Below are positions 18,009 to 25,854 of a stretch of 64,000 nt of DNA, in pieces. The DNA lies in NCBI GenBank assembly GCA_019638625.1, contig JAHBTK010000003.1, positions 790,149-854,148 of the forward strand, read 5' to 3'. A program made the translations under genes and the position numbers. The stretch comes from Chitinophagaceae bacterium. Its GTDB lineage: Bacteria; Bacteroidota; Bacteroidia; Chitinophagales; Chitinophagaceae. Position 1 is the stretch's first letter. Each line of letters starts with the position of its first letter. Below the pieces are notes generated by a model. It had not been told where the DNA came from and did no database searches. It saw only the letters and a list, made by a program, of their open reading frames with translations.

Positions 18009-18779
18009 ATGACAACAGAAATTTTAAAAGAGGGAAAATCCTTTTTTTACATAAATAAAGAAAAAAACTTTCCCCCGGACTCAACGACTCAACCTGCCGA
18101 TTATAACAATGAAAGAAATTTAAGCCTTTGGATTACTCAATTAAATGTTACAAGTAAAGAACAAAATCGAATAATAAATGAATGGATAGTTTTATTGCCG
18201 AAATTGAACCAATTACGATATTTATGGTTTCAGTCAAAAGTTAGTCAAAAAATATTTGATGCTGTTTGTGAAAATAAAAACATTGAAGGCTTATATATCA
18301 AATGGAGCGGTATTAAAAATATTGGTAGAATAACCAACCTGACAAATCTGAAATACCTTCGTATTGGAAGCTCAACTCAAATTGAAAACTTGACAGCATT
18401 GGAAAATCTGAAATCATTGGAAGTATTGGAGGTAGAGAATACCAAATTAATTGCTGATTATGACTTTTTGGAAAATCTGCCAAATCTAAAAGCACTTGGA
18501 CTTACTGGTAGCATGTGGACAACTCTAAAAATAAATGGTTTAGCTCCAATAAGTCAATTGAAAAATTTGTTATGGCTGGACCTAGGAAATACTAAAATTC
18601 TTGATATGAATTTTAGTCCAATCCATAACTTAAAACAGTTGACAACGTTATATTTGCCATTATGGTATCCACGTAAAATATATCAGGAACTTTTCAAAAG
18701 TTTACCGAAGCTTAAACATGGAGAAATTGAAAAGATAGCAACAGACGATGACTATTGCCAGGAGTGGAAAATAAAATAA
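18009..18779 (+). CDS. Leucine-rich repeat protein, cytoplasmic
   Basis: 256 aa without signal peptide. From about residue 95 it carries 22-24-residue leucine-rich repeats (ITNLTNLKYLRIGSS, LENLKSLEVLEVENTKL, FLENLPNLKALGLTGS, ISQLKNLLWLDLGNTKI, IHNLKQLTTLYLPLW). Such repeats bind proteins; the partner is unknown. The gene has very AT-rich codons. GCTAGTGGCAA lies before it (17982-17992) and TGCCACTAAC follows it (18781-18790). These are near-perfect inverted copies, as expected for the two ends of an integron cassette, so it is probably a transferred cassette gene. Confidence 0.8.
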   Translation: MTTEILKEGKSFFYINKEKNFPPDSTTQPADYNNERNLSLWITQLNVTSKEQNRIINEWIVLLPKLNQLRYLWFQSKVSQKIFDAVCENKNIEGLYIKWSGIKNIGRITNLTNLKYLRIGSSTQIENLTALENLKSLEVLEVENTKLIADYDFLENLPNLKALGLTGSMWTTLKINGLAPISQLKNLLWLDLGNTKILDMNFSPIHNLKQLTTLYLPLWYPRKIYQELFKSLPKLKHGEIEKIATDDDYCQEWKIK

Positions 18780-18900
18780 ACTGCCACTAACGTGTGCATT
18801 TTTCAATAGAATGGTGAACGTTGTAAGACTCGACTGCAAACTTTTATTCAACTCTGGTTACAGCAGATATTATGTTATTAAGCTTGAGTTGTTATCCCCT

Positions 18901-19009
18901 GCTTGGCGTCGGTGTTGTGTGAAGGCAGATCTGCTGCCACAGCATTATTTATTTGCAATGACGGCAAATATAAATTTTCGAATGGTTTCTACGAAACCTG
19001 CGCCCGGAG
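18901..19009 (+). repeat. Repeat family B, full copy 1
   Basis: About 109 bases, closely matching 31116-31222. It contains the hairpins GGCAG-atctg-CTGCC and GCATTatttatttGCAATG and ends in CGAAACCTGCGCC. It lies after the LRR gene. The stretch 18791-18900 before it shows nothing I can name. Confidence 0.6.
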
Positions 19010-19080
19010 TTGTGTTTAAAATGTACATTGCAATAGCAGGTAAGTCGTTGGTACTTTTGGTATAAGTAATAGTCAGGCCG

Positions 19081-19156
19081 GGTCAGGAGACCTGCGCCTA
19101 CCGCAGAGTTCTGCTGCCGCGTTTAACCGGGAGGAGAAACTCTGCGGAGAATTTAA
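19081..19156 (+). repeat. Repeat family A, 3' half (copy 1)
   Basis: GGTCAGGAGACCTGCGCC, then CCGCAGAG...CTCTGCGG (inverted arms enclosing GGGAGGAGAAA), then AATTTAA. It lies 18 bases before the ATG at 19174. Related copies precede genes at 21387, 28827 and 34319, so the element probably serves as, or contains, a portable upstream region. Confidence 0.6.
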
Positions 19157-19173
19157 GTAGTAGACAACCAACA

Positions 19174-19695
19174 ATGAATAAACTAAAGAACATACTTCTT
19201 CTGTTACTTATTTTCATCTTGACAGTTGTTATCGCCTTTTATTTCGAGAACAGTTACAGAATACTTGTTCGACATCTCTTTAATTTCTTTCAGGGTGACA
19301 AAATAAAATTTATAGGAAAAAATTTTCATTTGCTCGCAAGCCCTCATTTGCTTGTTGCATTTGGACTGTTTTGCGTTACGTTGACTGTTTTATTATATGG
19401 ACGAAGTAAAAGAGGAAGATTGATTTATTTTGGTTTGACAACGGTTCTCTTTTTTATCACAACATTTGCGACAACATTTGTTGACAGCGCGGGCTATGTT
19501 GTTGAGTGTACAGCTTACCAAGACGGAGTTAGAAATTTGCATTACAACGAAATCAACTACGACTTTCATTTTATCACAAGTTTGGCAATTGGACTTTTAC
19601 CTTTACTATGGACATTTCTCAAAAAGCAAATTTCTAAAAGGCGACAGAGAAAGTCTGCCTACATGGGTATTGCCAATAGTGGGACTGGACATTAG
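19174..19695 (+). CDS. Four-helix integral membrane protein, unknown function
   Basis: 173 aa. Hydrophobic segments: ILLLLLIFILTVVIAFYF, LLVAFGLFCVTLTVLLY, LIYFGLTTVLFFITTFATTF and FITSLAIGLLPLLWTFL, ending in a basic tail. No family recognised. The last codons (GIANSGTGH) run into an attC-like intergenic element (GCCAATAGTGGG), so the true tail of the ancestral protein may have been shorter or longer. A repeat A element is directly upstream. Confidence 0.65.
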   Translation: MNKLKNILLLLLIFILTVVIAFYFENSYRILVRHLFNFFQGDKIKFIGKNFHLLASPHLLVAFGLFCVTLTVLLYGRSKRGRLIYFGLTTVLFFITTFATTFVDSAGYVVECTAYQDGVRNLHYNEINYDFHFITSLAIGLLPLLWTFLKKQISKRRQRKSAYMGIANSGTGH

Positions 19696-19812
19696 AGCAA
19701 TCAGCGGCGGTAATTCTGCTGTGCTGTGGTTCGGGGCTTGACGAATAAATCCCGGCTTTAGTTCTTAATATTTAACTTTATCAGAAACCAGGCAGTACAG
19801 CTAATAACAGAA

Positions 19813-20277
19813 ATGAAAAAAGCACGCCAAACATATGAACAAAGGGCTGAACAGTTTGCCGGGGTTTGTGATATCGGGATCAAAGTGTTGACAGAAGCTG
19901 AAATTGCACCGGACGAAAAGGAAAGAATGCTCCGCATATGCCGTTCCGATAAAGAAATGGCGCTGCACCCCCTTCCGGTTTATAAACGGGTAGGCAGCCT
20001 TAAATGTATAGAGGCTGAACATTTCTGGTACTGGAATGAGCACAATGGAAAACACATAGACGAATTCTGGAGAGGCGTGAGAGAAGCAGGGCTTCCTTAC
20101 GAACGTAAGGACATGTTCAAAAAAATACTCCGGCGCGGCAGCATATCCAATATGCAGGAGTACGACTACGTTATTGATGAAATCCTGGTGGCAGAGCAAA
20201 CAGGACGAATATCATTAGATGAAGTTGAAAGACTGAATAACTATTTGAACAACTACGAAAAGAAAAGGCAAAAGTAA
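19813..20277 (+). CDS. Helical hypothetical protein
   Basis: 154 aa, cytoplasmic, charged and mostly helical, with no signal or membrane segment and no domain I recognise. Features are a short HFWYWNEHNGKHIDEFW patch near the centre and a helical C-terminus (ISLDEVERLNNYLNN). A decayed copy of its tail is present at 17837-17920, so it belongs to a duplicated unit. The next gene begins 1 base after the stop. The codons are less AT-rich than in its neighbours. Confidence 0.6.
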   Translation: MKKARQTYEQRAEQFAGVCDIGIKVLTEAEIAPDEKERMLRICRSDKEMALHPLPVYKRVGSLKCIEAEHFWYWNEHNGKHIDEFWRGVREAGLPYERKDMFKKILRRGSISNMQEYDYVIDEILVAEQTGRISLDEVERLNNYLNNYEKKRQK

Positions 20278-20278
20278 A

Positions 20279-21175
20279 ATGAAAGAACGAATTTTTCATA
20301 TATTTTCGAGTTGCACGAAATTTTGTAAGGCAACTATACAATTCCCCCTCATAATATATTGTACGCTGATTTCTTACCCGCTATTCAGCCAAAACAATCC
20401 TGATAGTGTTATTAAAAGGAACCATGTAAAAGAAGTACGGATTCTGAACCTGCGAAATGACATTTCAAGTATAGCCAGATACAATACTGATGGCAGGATC
20501 ACATATAATTCTCTAAACGATTTTGCCGGAGCAACATTTCTTAGAACATCCTCAACACGCGTCAATAACGAAGAAGGGCAAACTATTAAATCAATTAGTA
20601 CCCACTCTTCTTTTCCTGATTCAACCATATGGATTTATCAATACGATACAAATGGAAATCTGATTTCTATAAATACCCACGAAGGTAAGCCTGTTTTTAA
20701 GTATTATTATGACACATCAAATTTCAGAATAAAGGAATATCTCTATAATGACAGCAATAAAATAGACCAAACTACTACTTTTGAAAAGGTGGATAACGGC
20801 AAAAAGATCGTTTCCAGAATAACCGGAAATTTTATTAAAAACAGGACAAATACTACTTACCTGGATAATAATGGAAATACTATAAAGTCAGAATCTTATG
20901 ATAGCGACAAGATAAATTATTCGGCAGAGTCGATTTATGAAAACAACAGGCTTATGAAAACTATCTACAACTCCGGTTATGGCAGTAAGTACACTTACGA
21001 TTCAAAAGGCAGGCTCCTTAAAAGGATCAATTTTCAATTAGAAGATGGCAGGGAAAAAAACACTGGCTTTGAAGAATTTAAATACAATAAAAAAGGCCTG
21101 CTCATAAATTACAAAGAGAATATATACTCGCCAGGTGGGATCAGAAAATACCGATACGAATATGCTTTTTACTAG
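20279..21175 (+). CDS. Secreted protein with YD/RHS-like repeats
   Basis: 298 aa. The N-terminus is basic followed by a hydrophobic segment (ATIQFPLIIYCTLISYPLFS), compatible with a signal peptide. The body has irregular Tyr/Asp/Gly repeats typical of YD-repeat or YwqK-like beta strands (YNTDGRITYN, YQYDTNGNLISI, YTYDSKGRLLKRI, FKYNKKGLLINY). These resemble the short Bacteroidota surface proteins related to RHS but lack a toxin tip. Function unknown. It begins 1 base after the preceding gene, so they may be cotranscribed. Confidence 0.68.
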   Translation: MKERIFHIFSSCTKFCKATIQFPLIIYCTLISYPLFSQNNPDSVIKRNHVKEVRILNLRNDISSIARYNTDGRITYNSLNDFAGATFLRTSSTRVNNEEGQTIKSISTHSSFPDSTIWIYQYDTNGNLISINTHEGKPVFKYYYDTSNFRIKEYLYNDSNKIDQTTTFEKVDNGKKIVSRITGNFIKNRTNTTYLDNNGNTIKSESYDSDKINYSAESIYENNRLMKTIYNSGYGSKYTYDSKGRLLKRINFQLEDGREKNTGFEEFKYNKKGLLINYKENIYSPGGIRKYRYEYAFY

Positions 21176-21190
21176 TATTGTAGTTCATTT

Positions 21191-21355
21191 CCTGCCTGCG
21201 GTCGGTGTTGGCACCGAACCGCATAAAATAGGCAGGTAAGTACGCTGGTGTTTTTGAGATAAGTGATGATCGGACACAGGTCAGGAGACCTGCGCCTACC
21301 GCAGCGTTCTGCTACCGCGCTTAGCCGGGAGGAGAAACTCTGCGGAGAATTTAAA
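21191..21355 (+). repeat. Repeat family A, most complete copy (2)
   Basis: A 165-base structured element. It begins CCTGCCTGCGGTCGGTG, has a CACCGAACCGC arm, closes with AGGCAGG and continues through GGTCAGGAGACC to CCGCAG...CTCTGCGG and AATTTAAA. It contains nested inverted repeats throughout. It lies 31 bases before the gene at 21387. Confidence 0.7.
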
Positions 21356-21386
21356 TTTAATATTTTATAAATATAATCAGTCAACA

Positions 21387-22388
21387 ATGGCCTCACTTAA
21401 AATTGCAATTTTAACAGCAATTCTTACCTGTTCAATCGATTGTTATGCTTGGCGGATCGAAAAAAATATACTAATAATTGAAAAGGGCGATAACTTGTTT
21501 GATATTTCTCATTCATTGTTGGGAAAGGGCATTCTTTATGACTCAATATGGAAGATGTGTATTGACACTTTAGCCAGTAGAAACCCGAATAAAGTGTATG
21601 ACGGAATGAGATTTAGAATAGATTCTTTATTGACGGCTCACAATGATTATTCGACAAAAGTATATTTTGTAACACCGGAGACTCCAAAGAATGAAGATTC
21701 AGCCTGGAGTTGGAAAATTGACGTCGGGGATTTACTCGGTTTACTCGGTGTAATAGTAGGTGCTTTGCTTGCAAATAAATATTTAAAGCAAAATGAAATC
21801 AGAAAAAAGGAGCTTGATGAAATCAATCAAAAGAAACAAATGGCATTTGATTTGTTACGAGAATTTAACTCTTCGGAAATTCATTTGCATAGAATAAAGG
21901 CCGATTATTTAATAGTAAAAAACAATAAGAGTAATCCTAAATTATTCAGAAATACTGATGAACTGAAAGATATTACTGATGAACGGAAAAGGTCACTCTT
22001 TGCTGTTATGAACTTTTATAAACAGCTTGAATTGCTAATTGAAAGTAATAAAGTTGACGCAACACTAATGCCAACATTATTTGGCGAAATATTTTATTAT
22101 TGGTGGTTTAATTGCTTTAAGGAATTATATGCCAATAGCACAGAACCAAGATGGCAATTGCTGGATTCTCTTAGCTCGCTTTACAGTTGGTTCGAAAAAA
22201 ATTCTCCCGAAGACTTAAATTCAAAATGGAAATCCTCTAGTATAAGATCGAGCCCTCAAAACGTAGTTGAAACAACAGAACCTGAACAAAAAATAACTAT
22301 TAATATAAACTACCAGGACTTAGAACAACAGATCAAAAAAATAGTAAATCAGGTTTTGACAGAGAACAATAATAAGGGTGTTCTGTAA
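21387..22388 (+). CDS. Exported LysM-like domain protein with one membrane helix
   Basis: 333 aa. The N-terminal signal-like segment (LKIAILTAILTCSIDCYA) is followed by a LysM-like module (ILIIEKGDNLFDISHSLLGK ... NPNKVYDGMRFRID), then a transmembrane helix (DLLGLLGVIVGALLANKYL), then a long charged cytoplasmic helical region ending in a coiled coil (INYQDLEQQIKKIVNQVL). The LysM part would touch peptidoglycan. No family name can be given with confidence. The arrangement (outside sensor, membrane helix, inside helical domain) suggests a membrane-linked sensor or effector, which is inference only. Confidence 0.65.
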   Translation: MASLKIAILTAILTCSIDCYAWRIEKNILIIEKGDNLFDISHSLLGKGILYDSIWKMCIDTLASRNPNKVYDGMRFRIDSLLTAHNDYSTKVYFVTPETPKNEDSAWSWKIDVGDLLGLLGVIVGALLANKYLKQNEIRKKELDEINQKKQMAFDLLREFNSSEIHLHRIKADYLIVKNNKSNPKLFRNTDELKDITDERKRSLFAVMNFYKQLELLIESNKVDATLMPTLFGEIFYYWWFNCFKELYANSTEPRWQLLDSLSSLYSWFEKNSPEDLNSKWKSSSIRSSPQNVVETTEPEQKITININYQDLEQQIKKIVNQVLTENNNKGVL

Positions 22389-23142
22389 CTGCAATGTAAC
22401 GCCTGCAACAAGCGGTAATAGTACGGCTGACAGGTCATAGGTTCAACTTCAGTAATTCTATGTAGCCTTTGTGTAAAATTAACTGGCGGTTCCCCTCCCA
22501 GGCACAAGCTTTTCACTTATACCACACCAGGTATCCCTACCTGCGGTCGGTGTTATCACTGAACTGCATAAAAACGTAGGTGACAGAATTATGATTATTG
22601 GCAATGCTTTTGTATAAATGTTTATACTTATTACCTTTATTGGAGGATAAAGTTATGCTGTTATAGCAGCGGCCGGCAGTCCCTTGCATCCCGCAGGGGA
22701 CTTTCTTTTTTTAAAAAATCGCGTTCAATTTTGATAGCATATTTTTTATCGTAATAACAAAATATCTTATATTGTAAATGCTTTTTTAATCCTCATCTGA
22801 AAGATTGCCTGTCCGACTGCCTTGTTGCAGGCGGGCCTGCCACCCAAACCCGTACAATCGTTTTAGTGGCTTATTGGTGTATCCGGCATTACCCGGAAAT
22901 CCGGGATGTCTTATGTGTGAATGAGGCAGTTGCTATCATAGATGGGACTGAGGAGGCGGAGCTGTGGGGTGAAGAGCCGTGTATAAACGTTTTTACATGG
23001 ATGCATCAGAATTGTATTGTCCTGACAACAATACAGCAATTCATAATGCTGCGATATTGATTGTCAATATTTTTAAATTACGCATAATAACATAAATCTA
23101 CGCGTTGGCAGCTATTCTATTGACATTCTCTATTAACCAAAT
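22389..23142. other. Gene-poor gap of about 750 bases with repeat remnants
   Basis: Contains an attC-like left half after the preceding stop (GTAACGCCTGCAACAAGCGG, near 22395), repeat C copy 2 (22492-22530), a repeat A hairpin (22537-22580, closed by CCTAC/GTAGG) and a strong terminator at 22678-22714. The short frame 22866-23060 has no recognisable feature. Near 23101, GCGTTGGCAGC resembles the start of the next cassette. Confidence 0.5.
22678..22714 (+). terminator. Rho-independent terminator
   Basis: AGTCCC ... GGGGACT stem followed by TTTCTTTTTTT. Strong shape for rightward transcription, located well after the 21387-22388 gene. Confidence 0.7.
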
Positions 23143-23823
23143 ATGACTAAGAAAAAACTCACACACTTTTGGGAAACCAATCCAGACAAAGCGTTATTTC
23201 ACCAGCCTTTTGGTTATTGGGAGAAAAATAGTGATTGGAATAAAGACATACCACAATACTTTAAAAGACTAAATAAAATTAAGGATGACCGCTCATTTGC
23301 AATTTTAGCTTCTACAGTTTTAGAATATCAAGTTGACAGATTTCTTAAATGCTTTATACCTGAATATCAGATATTAGTAAAACCAAATACTTCATTTGAT
23401 TTTAAATTAAATATTCTCCGAGCCTTTAGACTGTTACCACCCCAAATTGTTAACTCAGCCGAATTGATTAAAAATATTAGAAATGAATTTGCACACAATC
23501 AAGATTTAGATAACTTCAATGACGTAGCAAAGTCAACTACTTTAAAAACACATATAGAATTGCTCGACAAAATTTGGAAAAAGTATGAAACCGATATGGT
23601 TTACTTTAAAATTGACAAAACATATCTTAGTAAATTCAAGGACATTTGGAGAAAGTCACTTGAAGGATTTAGAAGCTATGAAAAAAATATTACCTTTTTT
23701 AGACACACTACTGAAAAAAAATCTTTCATCGATAATTTAGGAACCCAATCAAATAAATTAGAAGCAAAACGGGTTCAAAGAGAACAAGAATTATTTATAA
23801 AACAAAAAATTAGTGGAAAGTAA
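23143..23823 (+). CDS. MltR/HEPN-like helical protein
   Basis: 226 aa, no signal peptide. The core (about 45-125) resembles the MltR/DUF4145-like all-helical fold: DDRSFAILASTVLEYQVDRF at the start and IKNIRNEFAHNQDL at the end. The R-N-E-F-A-H string fits the Rx4H motif of HEPN RNases, though MltR proteins also carry a similar string. The basic C-terminus is helical. If active it may be an RNase-type toxin or effector, otherwise a regulator. It is bounded by GTTGGCAGC (23104) and CAGCCAAC (23838), near-inverted copies, which suggests a single-gene integron cassette. Confidence 0.65.
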   Translation: MTKKKLTHFWETNPDKALFHQPFGYWEKNSDWNKDIPQYFKRLNKIKDDRSFAILASTVLEYQVDRFLKCFIPEYQILVKPNTSFDFKLNILRAFRLLPPQIVNSAELIKNIRNEFAHNQDLDNFNDVAKSTTLKTHIELLDKIWKKYETDMVYFKIDKTYLSKFKDIWRKSLEGFRSYEKNITFFRHTTEKKSFIDNLGTQSNKLEAKRVQREQELFIKQKISGK

Positions 23824-23831
23824 GCGAAAGG

Positions 23832-23975
23832 ACAACAGCCAACAGTGGGTTTTCTACCATGCTGACTGAAGAATAAACCATCAACTGCATATCGCTATTG
23901 AGCTGCAGCTCTAGGCTGGACGGATCATGGAATTCCAGCACAGTAGAAAGCCCTGGACCGTTGCGGTGCTAATGG
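23832..23975. repeat. attC-like recombination site
   Basis: The left arm ACAGCCAACAG then TGGGTTTTCTACCATGCTG is matched by the right arm CAGCACAGTAGAAAGCCC then CCGTTGCGG, about 140 bases overall. This is an imperfect inverted repeat with outer boxes resembling the integron R''/R' boxes (YYAAC / GTTRR). It directly follows the 23143-23823 gene. The remaining bases to 24204 show nothing further. Confidence 0.5.
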
Positions 23976-24204
23976 GACAGTGCAACCATTAAATAGACGG
24001 GCTAACAATAAACTTAAAGACAAGAAATTTTGATACAAGAGCAACAACATATAGGCATCATTACTTTGGGACAGTTCGGGCGGACAGTCCGATACTCATG
24101 CCTTCTCATTAAAAAAATTCCTCCCCACCGCTCAAGCCAACCTACAGGCAAAAGCAAAAGAGCCACTTTTCGCCAACGCTTTATTAATGCCTTAGTTTCA
24201 TTAA

Positions 24205-25854
24205 ATGGCTAACTCTAATTACATAGAAATTGACTGCAAGGAAGTCAAACACCTTTTTAAAGGCAACTTGATTCTTGTTGTTACAGCTACTGACATAGAG
24301 ACAACAGCTACACATGCTAAACTCAAACCTCTTGATGGTTATGAGAAAATAATGAAAGTCTTTGAGGGGGACCTTACATATTATTTTGGAATAATGGGCA
24401 ATTACAAGATTGCTCATGTTCAATGTTCAATGGGTTCTATAGCAAGAGACAGTTCAATCATGACCGTAAGAACAGCAATAGAAAAACTCAAATCCAAAGT
24501 AGTTATTATGATTGGGATTGCATTTGGTGTTAATAAAACAAAGCAAAACATCGGAGATGTATTGCTTTCTGAATCAATCATCCCATATAATGCAAAACGA
24601 GTCGGTAAAAATGAAACAATAAAGAGGGGTATTGAAGCCCCCTCAAGTAAAATATTACTTAATCGTTTCAAAAATATTAAGACCACTTGGGAGCATTTTC
24701 TAAATGGAAACATAAAAGCTAAGTTGATTCCGACCCGACTACTTTCAGGCGAAGAGCTAGTAGATAATTTACAACATAGGAATAAACTCATCAAAGACAA
24801 TCCAGATTCAAAAGGAGGAGAAATGGAAGGAGCAGGAGTTTACGCTGCCTGTGATGGAAAAGCTGACTGGATTGTGATAAAGGGAATATGCGATTTTGCT
24901 GACGGAGATAAAGGAACAGACAAAGAAGAAAGACAAATTGTTGCGATTAATTCTGCACTAAGTGCTTGTATGGAAATTTTTAGTTCCAGTTCTGCATTCA
25001 AAGAACTACAGGTTTCACCAACAGTTGGAACATCAGGAGAAGTCTTAAAGGCAAACATTAACAATGTTCTGTTTGACCTTTACGATTCAACTAAAGAACC
25101 ATATTACATTGAACGAATTCAGGATGCAACTTTTAATCAATCAGTAAAACAAATTGGTATTTGGATTCATGGACCTGCTGGTTGTGGTAAATCTAACCTC
25201 ATAATACGTAATCTCATAAAGAATAATCATGAATTCATTCAAGTAAGTTTGGCTTCTTGCATCGGTATGAACATTGAATCATTCTTTAAAGAAATTCTTT
25301 ATGACTTAGCTTCCAAGATTGAAGGTGTTAAGTTTCAAATTCAGCCAGGCAATTATCCTGAATGTAGTAGAGCAATTTTGGATTTACTCAGTAAAAAATT
25401 CAAAAACAAAGGACTAATAATATTTATAGAGGAAATTCCCATCAGTACCAACGAAGAATACAAAGAATTCTCAGGTAAAATATTCTCTCTACTTAGTGCG
25501 AAAAATCTAATTGTTGGTCTTGATAAAATTAGGTTTGTTCTTTCTTCTATAAATAATCCAGTAGAGTATCTTCAAGTGTTTCAACAAAAAATTCATGAGC
25601 AATTAAAATTTGTTGGGCTGGAATATTGGGACAAAGAAGAAATAATTGAATTGATAGAAACAATTGAAAAGGAAATTCAATTCTCACTGCCTGCTAACAT
25701 CAAAGAGGAATTAGTCACGACAGCAACAGGTTCTCCACGATTTATAAAAAAATTTTTCAGAAGCGTTTATATCCTTTGTAAGACCGATGAAAAAACATTA
25801 AAACATATTTTAAAAGAAACTGAAAGAGATTTAATGCAATTCAGAAATGCCTAA
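24205..25854 (+). CDS. Nucleoside-phosphorylase domain fused to STAND-type NTPase (candidate antiphage effector)
   Basis: 549 aa. Residues about 15-265 form a PNP/MTAN-type nucleosidase domain: LILVVTATDIETTA, VVIMIGIAFGVN, GGEMEGAGVYAACDGKADW and IVIKGICDFADGD, the last with the catalytic Asp region intact. Residues about 285-549 form a P-loop STAND/AAA-like NTPase: Walker A IHGPAGCGKSN near 320, Walker B-like GLIIFIEEIPIS near 405. Phosphorylase-type domains fused to or paired with STAND, Detocs or CBASS proteins are known to cleave ATP after phage infection; a similar suicide role is inferred here. The downstream AAA-TPR gene overlaps its end by 8 bases, so the two are translationally coupled. 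Confidence 0.8.
   Translation: MANSNYIEIDCKEVKHLFKGNLILVVTATDIETTATHAKLKPLDGYEKIMKVFEGDLTYYFGIMGNYKIAHVQCSMGSIARDSSIMTVRTAIEKLKSKVVIMIGIAFGVNKTKQNIGDVLLSESIIPYNAKRVGKNETIKRGIEAPSSKILLNRFKNIKTTWEHFLNGNIKAKLIPTRLLSGEELVDNLQHRNKLIKDNPDSKGGEMEGAGVYAACDGKADWIVIKGICDFADGDKGTDKEERQIVAINSALSACMEIFSSSSAFKELQVSPTVGTSGEVLKANINNVLFDLYDSTKEPYYIERIQDATFNQSVKQIGIWIHGPAGCGKSNLIIRNLIKNNHEFIQVSLASCIGMNIESFFKEILYDLASKIEGVKFQIQPGNYPECSRAILDLLSKKFKNKGLIIFIEEIPISTNEEYKEFSGKIFSLLSAKNLIVGLDKIRFVLSSINNPVEYLQVFQQKIHEQLKFVGLEYWDKEEIIELIETIEKEIQFSLPANIKEELVTTATGSPRFIKKFFRSVYILCKTDEKTLKHILKETERDLMQFRNA

Noticed and set aside
22866..23060. 64-aa frame in the repeat-rich gap
   Set aside because: No recognisable motif, no promoter, and flanked by decayed repeats.
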